Assembly (NCBI GenBank): GCA_032622095.1
Contig: CP136068.1
Location: 155,337,151-155,401,150 of the forward strand
Reading direction: 5' to 3'
DNA: 64,000 nt
Source: Siphonodentalium dalli
Lineage: Eukaryota > Mollusca > Scaphopoda > Gadilida > Siphonodentaliidae
Part shown: piece by piece, positions 56,463 through 64,000 of the stretch
Numbering within the stretch: the stretch's first letter is position 1
Layout of the letters: each line of letters begins with the position of its first letter
Notes under the pieces: generated by a model
The model's database searches: none
Told to the model about the DNA's origin: nothing
Seen by the model: only the letters and a program-made list of their open reading frames with translations
Translations under genes and position numbers: made by a program

Positions 56463-58828
56463 AGCAGGATTACCCGGCGTTGCCCAGGTTAAAGTGATGT
56501 GAAACCCTTTGCAGATTGTGGATATATGTTGGGAATAGAGGATACTCTTGTTCAAAGCGTCACACATATTCTCATAAATTATATATCCAAATAGCGTCAC
56601 AAAACATGATTCTTACACCCGGAATATAAGTAGTAGCTCACCATGTCGGATCGGAGCGATTGTCATTTTGTTTATCGCGTCCCACCAATAACGAACTATT
56701 TATTTATTTACAACTGCGTATACTTCAGACGTTATAACATGAACACCATAAACACAATAGTTCGCAAAAATTAAAGACGACAATTGGGTTTTAAATAGAG
56801 ATGTATCAATCAATCCATAGTGGGTTTGACTAAGATTTTAAGGACACCTGGTTGTCATATCTCCATGAAGATACAGATGTTTCAAAGAAATGTCCAGGTG
56901 ATCCTCTGTTCATGGTGCTATATACTGGCTAATTTTTCGCAGTTTAAAAGAAATGTTGCTAGGCAACATAGCGAGATTTTGAGTTGTCTATGTTAGGAGA
57001 TGAGTCTGTTCTAAAACATGAACGATATCATCTGTATATTGGGCATATATAACCTTGTTAGGTGTCAGTATTGGAGGATCCTGGGAAGTCATGTTCAACT
57101 GACCCCGCTTTCTTTTATCTCAGAAGAAATTATATTTGACGGCACACTATGACCACTATTGTTGAACATACATTTTATACATTTCCATATCTCTTGTAGA
57201 TTTTTGTGTGGAAACTGTATTGAATGGAGAAAACTCAATTGTGTTATAATATTAACATGAGCTATTCTAATATTTTAGCATGCACCATTTTCTTCCTCGT
57301 AAAGAGTGAACACTGTTAGAACGCCTTGGTGCCATCTCGATTGTACCCCGTGAAGTTATATATAGAACACATACAGACAGACATTATATTTGCAAATATA
57401 TCTAGGCACCAAATTTAACGTTTTTAACACCCACGATTTGATTCCTCATTTGAGAAAAACCTGTATGAATGTGATGTTAATTGGCACTAAACATATTTCT
57501 ATCAGTTTTGGTGACCGGCCCGTTCCTATTTCGGACTCAAGCTGCGCCACATTTGACATCATTAAACCACAAACTTAGACTCATTATGGAGATGAATATA
57601 TATAAAATTGTTGAAAATTGGCGAGTATACAATTAAATTCAAATTTAGAGCCCCATATATCTCACCCAAACGGCACAAATTTGGCGTATTTAAACCACAC
57701 GATTAGATTCCTCAAATCACGTAGAAGAATATGTATCAGTCTGGTGGAAATCGGCGGTAAACATATTGTTTATACATTTTTGTGTCTCTCTCATCCTCTG
57801 TAGACCCCTGTCTCGAATGGCACCACTTTTTAATAAACCACACAATTCGACTCCTGATATCCTGGGGAGGATTATTTATGAGTTTGGTGCTAATCGGCGA
57901 CTAAACAATTTGTTTTATAAAATGTTGTGCCCACCCACACCCCATACCATCTCTCACACAAACAGCACCAACATAGCGTCTTTAAATCACATGATTTGAT
58001 TCCTCGTATCATGTATAAGAATGTGAATCAATTTGGAGAAAATTGGCGCTAAAATGATTGTGTATCAATTCTGGTCCCCCTCTACTTTTCAGTGCGACCC
58101 TGACTCGAATAACGCCACTTTTAACAGGTTTAAGCCACACCATTAGACTCCGCATACCATGCGGACGATTTTATATAAGTTTGGTATCAATCGGTAGCTA
58201 AACCAATTCTGATCAAATTTAGTGCCTACCCCCCCCCCCCCCAAAAATCTCAAATCCAAACGACACCAATTTGGCGTCTTTAAATCACACAATTAGATTT
58301 CTTGTATCATGGAGAAGAATGTGCATCAATTTGGTGGAAATCGGCACTAAAATAAGTTTTATAAATTTCCGTGCCCCTCTCCCCTCCGTGCATCCCTGAC
58401 GCGAATGGCGCCACGTTTGACATATTTAAACAACGCCATTAGATTCCTCATATCATGGGAATGATCATATAAAAGTTTCGTGGCAATCGGCGGCAAACAT
58501 GTTTTCTGCCCCTCCCCTGTTCTACCCCTGACAACAGCGTCTTTTTAAAGAAAATTATAACCCACACCATTATCTTTCTCGTAAAAAGTTACCCCTAGTA
58601 GACCAGTTTGGTGCTATCTAGATGGTCCCTCGGCGCTAAACTTAGTTTATCAATTTTGGTGCCCATCGTCCCTTCCGTGCATCCCTGACTCGAACGGCGC
58701 CACTTTTGACATAATTTTCTCGTAAAAAGTTACCCCTAGTAGACCCCTTTGGTGCCATCTAGATGGTCCCCTGTTAATTTCTATAGAACACAGACTGACA
58801 GACAGACAGACATTCGCAAATATAGATA
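56463..58828 (+). repeat. Degenerate tandem modules with (CAGA)n ends
   Basis: Starts GCAGGATTACCCGGCGTTGC. Units of roughly 150-190 bp repeat GGCGCCACTTTTGACAT, TTTAAACCACACCATTAG, ATTCCTCATATCATGG and AATTTGGTGGAAATCGGC, best seen at 57640-58740. Two ends share CAGACAGACAGACATT followed by CGCAAATATA (about 57373 and 58793), so at least two modules abut. C14 lies at 58229-58242. It is old repetitive DNA; no gene. Confidence 0.65.
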
Positions 58829-59396
58829 ATCTGTATAAAATTATAAATGAATAAACACTGTTAGATATGGGCAATATTGAGAAAAAAGGTGAGGGCTTTA
58901 AAAGGCCCGGTATGTATAGCCGAGGTTGAAGTTGGTGGTGAAACAACCAGCTGAAACCACAAATGTTGAGACCTGGAGACCTGGATTGAGAAAAAGTTGT
59001 TAAAACCCTGTCTCCAGAAAGGAGGGAGGATGGGTGGGAAAATACTAACATGGGTGTCAAATAAGGAAAGTCTACAAGGGTTGAATAAATTGTCAAGTTC
59101 AAAATTTTTGCTCCCGAAAGATAAACCCGACTTCCCTGTCCGAAATTCTCTACGCAAAAGACAGAGTTAGCATTCATTTCGTCCTCAATTTTGACCATTT
59201 CTCTAACTCCATTTCTGATTGGCTGACCCACACCGAACTATATCTGCGTGTCTTCGATTGGCTCTCAGGGTACTGGCTTTAATTACTACGGCCTTGACCT
59301 TATCCCTACTGTCGTTTACCTCAAGACACGACACATCATGGTTGTTTGTCTTTGCATAAAGTCAGGTATGGTGCCTTGTCCCAATCTGTGTATTTA
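58829..59396. other. Unrecognised; long minus-strand ORF
   Basis: A 193-codon minus-strand ORF (58650-59231) starts here and runs into the repeat module. An overlapping 98-codon ORF in another frame covers the same ground. I recognise no family; the overlap with repeats makes a host gene unlikely. Confidence 0.35.
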
Positions 59397-59636
59397 TGCT
59401 TAGACTCCCAACAGGACGGTACCGCATAAATGTGTTTTCTGGATATTGTCTACATCCTACACAGGTTGTCCTTTATTTCGTTAGGAGTTGGACTTATTGC
59501 GGTACCTATATATACCCAAACTCCGCTTTGTTTGTTCAACAGATTACTCGTATACAACAGTGTATCGTTTCGAATGGACTCTCAGGCATGGGCACTGAGA
59601 GCCGTGTATTTAATTTATATTAATATATATATATAA
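59397..59636 (+). repeat. Dispersed repeat, copy 2 of 2
   Basis: See 56236-56462. The two copies are 3.16 kb apart in direct orientation. Confidence 0.85.
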
Positions 59637-59650
59637 TATAGAGATAGTAT

Positions 59651-60510
59651 ATTGCGATACATGTAGGTACCCGCGCGCCAAGTGCGCCCATAGCCATGTA
59701 TATGGTATGTTCTGTCACCTTAGGCGCACAAACCATTTGATAAATTGATGGGAATATTGCACCTTAAATGACTAACATATAAAAATTAGTCGCACCGATG
59801 CCGATAGACGGGTACTATATGAATTAAAGTATCTAATATTCCCATCAATTTATCAAGTAGTTTGTGCGCCTAAGCTGACATGCAGAACATACCCTATACA
59901 TCGCTAATATTGGAATATATGGGTCCGGCGGAAACGGTTAATTCGACCTTAAAGACAAAAATATAAAACTTAGTCGCACCGATTCTGATTGACGGTTACT
60001 ATATGAATTCAAATCTGCAATATTCCCATCAATTTATCAAGTAGTTTGTGCGCCTATAAGCTGACAGAACATACCATATGCATCGCTAATATTGGAGTAT
60101 ATATGGGTCCGGCGGAAAGGGTTAATTCGACCTTAAATGACTAAATTATAAAAATTAGTCGCACCGATTCTGATAGACGGGTACTATATGAATTCAAATC
60201 TGCATTATTCCCAACAATTTATTAAGTAGTTTGTGCGCCTAAGCTGACAGAACATACCCTATACATCGCTAATATTGCATGGAGTATATATATGGGTCCG
60301 GCGGAAAGGGTTAATTCGACCTTAAATGACTAAAATATAAAAATTAGTCGCCCCGATTCTGATAGACGGGTACTATATGAATTCAAATCTGCATTATTCC
60401 CATCAATTTATCAAGTAGTTTGTGCGCCTAAGCTGACAGAACATACCCTATACATGGCTATGGGCTCACTTGGCGCGGGCGCGCGGGTACATGTACCTAT
60501 ATATCGCAAT
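59651..60510. mobile_element. 860-bp TIR element with 185-bp tandem core
   Basis: The left terminus (59651-59758) begins ATTGCGATACATGTAGGTAC. The right terminus (60394-60510) is its reverse complement, ending GTACCTATATATCGCAAT. The core (about 59760-60393) is 3.5 tandem units of about 185 bp: CGACCTTAAATGACTAAA, TTAGTCGCACCGATTCTGAT, GACGGGTACTATATGAATTC, AATATTGGAGTATATATGGG, TCCGGCGGAAAGGGTTAATT. Each unit also carries an inverted copy of part of the terminus (TTTGTGCGCCTAAGCTGACA). There is no ORF. A solo terminus lies at 26785. Confidence 0.88.
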
Positions 60511-60665
60511 AAGGAATTTAGTTAAATTTAATTAAAAAAAATATCGAAAGAAATATATCCCTTTGAGAACATGCAAACCTGTGTCTTTTCTAAACATAAA
60601 TTAAATATCATTGTGAATATCGCACTACGATACTACTTATATCCCGGTATTAAACATTATTTCAG
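60511..60665. other. Short spacer ending in a splice acceptor
   Basis: AT-rich; ends ACATTATTTCAG, a good acceptor. Confidence 0.4.
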
Positions 60666-60773
60666 ATAGTGGGAGACAATTGTGAAGAAATGTGGGATAC
60701 TACACTGGCACTAGCGGGAGATGTATCCTCGAGTGGCTTTAACGGGACAGATGAGCTGTTCGAGAACAATACG
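60666..60773 (+). CDS. Candidate internal exon, 108 nt, glycosylation-rich
   Basis: Bounded by ATTATTTCAG at 60656-60665 and a strong donor ACG|GTGAGC (GT at 60774-60775). 36 codons, phase 0 on both sides. The peptide IVGDNCEEMWDTTLALAGDV, then SSSGFNGTDELFENNT, is acidic with N-linked glycosylation sequons (NGT; NNT overlaps the donor), like an extracellular N-terminal segment. A tie to the GPCR exon at 28.4 kb is unlikely, because an N-terminal exon should lie upstream of TM1 and this one lies 32 kb downstream. Function unknown. Confidence 0.4.
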
Positions 60774-60994
60774 GTGAGCATATATGGAATATTATCAGTT
60801 TTAATTGCCTATCCGACCATAATACAATTTATGATCATTCTTCCCATTCACCCATTGTCTTCGGGACTGACTTATTTCGAGTAACAGGAACGGAACCAGG
60901 AACAGGAACAGCTTCCGAGTAACAGAGGAACTATTTCGAGTAAGAGAAACAGGAACATATATATAAGCTAAATTTTCTCGATACTTGGATACAA
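60774..60994. other. Putative intron start; GGAACAG repeats
   Basis: Hydrophobic continuation of the frame is AT-driven. GAACAGGAAC and CGAGTAACAG words repeat near 60880-60955. Confidence 0.4.
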
Positions 60995-62232
60995 CGTGTG
61001 TGAAGTTAGTTAGGCGTTAGGTTTTAGACATTCGCCTGACATTCGCGTGAAGTTGGTAAGGCGTTCGGCGTTCAACATTCGACTTAGTCGATCGGTCAAT
61101 AAACATGGCCTGTCCCAAGTGATATGAAAATCTGGGAAAACGATGAAAGTTTGACCAAATTCGATTGGGAGAGCACGAATTGGGTAAAAAGAACACCTTT
61201 CGCGCAAAAAACTCAAAATCCATTTTTGGGTCGAAATATTTTCTAAGTCGAACGCCTAACTGAAAGCCAGCCTGACATTCGATTTTACTTAACATTTTGA
61301 AATCGGCAAACAGACTGCGACCATTGCGTTTTGTTATGAAGATTACTACTGGGGACACACTTCCTCGTCAAATTTGGAGTCGATCGGTCAATAAATATGG
61401 CCTGTCCCCTCTACAGCGACCTATATACTTTATATATATTTGAGTCGAAATGTTCGAAGTACAATGTCTAACGCCGAACGCCTAACCAACTTCACACGAG
61501 CCAGTTTGACATTATAATTTACTTGACAATTTTGACCAGATTCGAGTTGGGGGGGGGGGGGGTGGGGGAGCACGAATTGGGTCAGAACATGATGATTCGC
61601 GCAAAAAACTCGAAATCCATTTTTGGGTCGAAATATTTCATAAGTGGAATGCCTAACGCCTAACTGAAATCCAGCCTGACATTCGATTTTACTTAAAATT
61701 TTGAAATCGCAAAAGTCTGCGACCCGTGCGTTTGGTTAAGAAGTCTACTAATGCGGACACACTTCCTCACCAAATTTGGGGTCGATCGGTCAATAAACAT
61801 GGCATGTCCCCTCTATATAGCGGCCTATAAATTTTATACATGTTTGAGTCGAAATGTTCTAAGTTGACGATGTGCAGTAGGTCCCTGTTTTCGGAAGTCC
61901 CCGAATTCGCGGAGTTCCCCCCAAAATGGGATAAAGAGACGACTTTAAAGGGAGGAATGGGTGTGTATATATATGTCAATTGACATTCGAATTTCCTTGA
62001 CCAGATTCGAGTTGGGGGGGGGGGCACGAATTGGGTCAGAACATGATGTTTCGCTCAAAAAAATTTTGAAATCGCAAAAGTCTGCGACCCGTACGTTTGG
62101 TTATGAAGATTACTAGTGGGGACACACTTCCTCATCACATTTGGAGTCGATCGGTCAATAAACATGGCATGTCCCCTCTATAGAGGCCTATATACTTTAT
62201 ATATTTTTGGGTCCAGCGATGAATGTTTGACC
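60995..62232 (+). repeat. Tandem repeat, about 385-bp unit, three copies
   Basis: Each unit contains CACGAATTGGGT, TTCGCGCAAAAAACTC, TTTTGGGTCGAAATATTT, TGGGGACACACTTCCTC and GTCGATCGGTCAATAAACAT, then GGCATGTCCCCTC. G14 (61549) and G11 (62014) runs occur at the same place in two units. At the left, GTGTGTGAAGTTAGTTAGGC is inverted at 61478-61499. A further copy begins at 63836. Confidence 0.8.
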
Positions 62233-62323
62233 ATATGTGACCCGTCATATCAAATCCAGTCGTAAGTCGGGATTTGTTTACCCTGTGCCAATGCATTCTC
62301 TTATATATGCGAGTCGACCATAA
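62233..62323 (+). mobile_element. Hairpin MITE, copy 9 (half terminus only)
   Basis: The left TIR (ATATGTGACCCGTCATATC), TCGTAAGTCGGGATTTG, and the proximal arm of hairpin 1. It stops in the hairpin loop (GACCATAAG), the same place as copy 2. Confidence 0.9.
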
Positions 62324-63835
62324 GTTATAATTGATCCCTTAATCAGTCAATTCGTCCGGTCCCTTGCGTGTTGCGCGGATATTTTGTGGCATCTCGAATT
62401 TAGTATTATGAAATACCATGTCTGAATCAGATGCGCCATTGGAAATTGTGCCCATAGACGAAGCGTTAGGGAAAGTCAGATGCGACTTGACGCTGAACAT
62501 CCATAACAATTTTGGTTAGAACCATAAACCAAACTCAGGACGGAGATAAGATTCATTTCGGTTAAACATACATATCAATTACAGTATATGCAACCTATAC
62601 GATAACATAATGAAGTCTTGTGTAAATATTATGCCCACTAAATATGTGGTCCTAGGGGTAAATTAGAAAAGTTATAAATTAAAGTGCAATTTATAGTGCA
62701 CATAACAATCATGGCAGTATACACATGTTCCACAGTGAAGTGTGTTTATTATAAATAGCAGTAACTTTGTTGTGTGTGTACATATATGTTCGGATGTTTA
62801 GTGTGTTAACATAGAATCGTTACAATTTTATCTGATGACTCTCAAAAAAGCCAGAATTGCATAATTTGGAGCAATACGATATATATATGTATATTCAATA
62901 AGATGATTCGGTTTCATTGTCGCGTAACGGTCTACTCGAGTGGGAACGAGTCATAATTTAAAGTCTGTAAAATAAACATGATTATGACAAATCGTTGATA
63001 CGCCGTAGCGTGTCGTCTGGCATGTGTGGTTTATAAACAAACTCCAAGCATGTTAATACTAAACGAATAACCGATTAGCTGCATGCATGCGAAACGGCAG
63101 CATTCACGTGCGTGTGTCAATGTATCGCGTTATCATTCATTCATGTTCTTGAGATCGCAAATCTGAATGCTGAGATGAATGTTCAATTAATTTCAATTGA
63201 AACACATTCATAATATATATGCACACAATATTTCGAATATGTTATGGATTCATATTTCAGATGACATTCGCAGTCCAATTGATCAGTCTCAGATACACAT
63301 AAAAACACTCGAAAACTCATCAGAACTCCTTAAGTAATTAATATAGAAATCAGCTTTGTACTCAAAAGTGCAAATAGAAGTCATTTTGGGGGTTTTGTGG
63401 GGTCTCTGGCCCTAAACGCCAGAAATGCGGAACTTAAGAAATCGGATTTCTTTTAACGTTTCTGGGGTGTAACACATCTGAGGCATCAAACCTTGTGCAA
63501 ATGGAACCCAGCAGGCTACCTATTATAATCTTGAGCGTTCGTTTCTGTTCGGTATATGACTGCGGACATGTAAAGAGCGTTTGTGTCGTTGTTTGTCCCG
63601 ATAAGGTAAAGATAAAGAGCTTTAATCGTGTCGTTTATGTTCGGTAATACGAATTTTACGTATAACGTCAAAATGCGACGTCTGGCGAAGTCCGGAGAGC
63701 TCAAGTTACCCGGAGAGGCGAAAATCCATACAAAATGTCATCGCAATCGGTGCAGAAACGTGGACTGCTATAATGAACATACAAAGCGAGAAACGCATTT
63801 GTATTTTATATTAGAGAAAATTTACCAAGTCCGGC
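62324..63835. other. No recognised gene
   Basis: AT-rich. The ORF at 63628-63840 includes sequence resembling the 61-kb repeat family and is not taken as a gene. Confidence 0.5.
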
Positions 63836-64000
63836 GGTGATATGGAAATCGGAGAAAACGATGACATTTAGACCAGATTCGATTGGCTGAGCACGAAATG
63901 GGTAAAAAGAACACATTTCGCGCAAAAAACTTTGTCGATTTTTGGGTCGAAAATTTTCTAAGTACAGTGATGGTCTGGAAAATAGGAAAACCGAGGAAAC
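63836..64000 (+). repeat. Further copy of the 385-bp repeat, cut by window end
   Basis: Matches 61118-61260 (AAAACGATGA, GACCAGATTCGATTGG, GAGCACGAA, GGGTAAAAAGAACAC, TTCGCGCAAAAAACT, TTTTTGGGTCGAAA). Confidence 0.85.

Noticed and set aside
58650-59231. 193-codon minus-strand ORF
   Set aside because: Its C-terminal third is degenerate repeat sequence, a second frame is open over the same region, and no family is recognised.
1-64000. tRNA or rRNA genes
   Set aside because: Reading for A-box, B-box and T-loop words gave no site with a consistent cloverleaf. A covariance-model scan was not possible here, so small RNA genes could be missed.

Overview
This is an AT-rich, gene-poor stretch of an animal nuclear genome. 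There are no operons or long ORFs apart from retrotransposon remains and one minisatellite. The sequence is dense in non-LTR retrotransposon relics, inverted-repeat elements, satellites, hairpins and poly-G runs. A 2A-bearing APE-type LINE, a second LINE ending in a (TCAA)n tail, and elements built as terminal inverted repeats around tandem cores all suggest a marine invertebrate, most likely a lophotrochozoan such as a mollusc. That assignment is inference; no single sequence here proves a taxon.

Layout. 0-6 kb: small duplications, a 229-bp inverted-repeat element (1.6 kb) and an 887-bp one (3.7-4.6 kb). 6.4-8.8 kb: a cluster of four copies of a hairpin-bearing MITE, next to a fold-back rearrangement. 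Further copies of this family lie at 0.7, 11.7, 17.3, 35.5 and 62.2 kb. 11.5-12.7 kb: a TTAA-flanked piggyBac-like element carrying a nested hairpin pair, then a 600-bp MITE. 15.8-16.8 kb: a 23-bp minisatellite open in all three plus-strand frames. 20.2-22.9 kb: a decayed minus-strand LINE end, an inverted-repeat element with a smaller one nested in it, and a 50-bp satellite. 24.6 kb: a candidate first exon behind an NRF1-like GCGCATGCGC motif. 28.4 kb: one exon of a rhodopsin-type GPCR. 29-33 kb: a minus-strand LINE with endonuclease, reverse transcriptase, poly(A) tail and a 2A-like peptide behind a hydrophobic leader, inactivated by a frameshift and a deletion. 40.1-41.4 kb: an ORF1-plus-3'-tail LINE relic lacking ORF2.

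44.0-54.2 kb is the most striking structure: a 10.2-kb palindrome with arms of about 4.5 kb. The stretches I aligned by eye are roughly 94% identical. The arms surround a 1.2-kb asymmetric core of about 265-bp tandem units, and the arms themselves look built of decayed tandem repeats, as in Foldback-type elements. 54.9-64 kb is minisatellites, degenerate tandem modules, an 860-bp element with 117-bp inverted termini and a 185-bp tandem core (59.65-60.51 kb), a candidate 108-nt exon, and a 385-bp tandem family that recurs at the window end.

Host coding content is limited to candidate single exons (24.6, 28.4, 43.9 and 60.7 kb, all plus strand). Nothing shows that they belong to one gene; most of the window probably serves as intron or intergenic DNA. 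I saw no tRNA, rRNA or CRISPR array.
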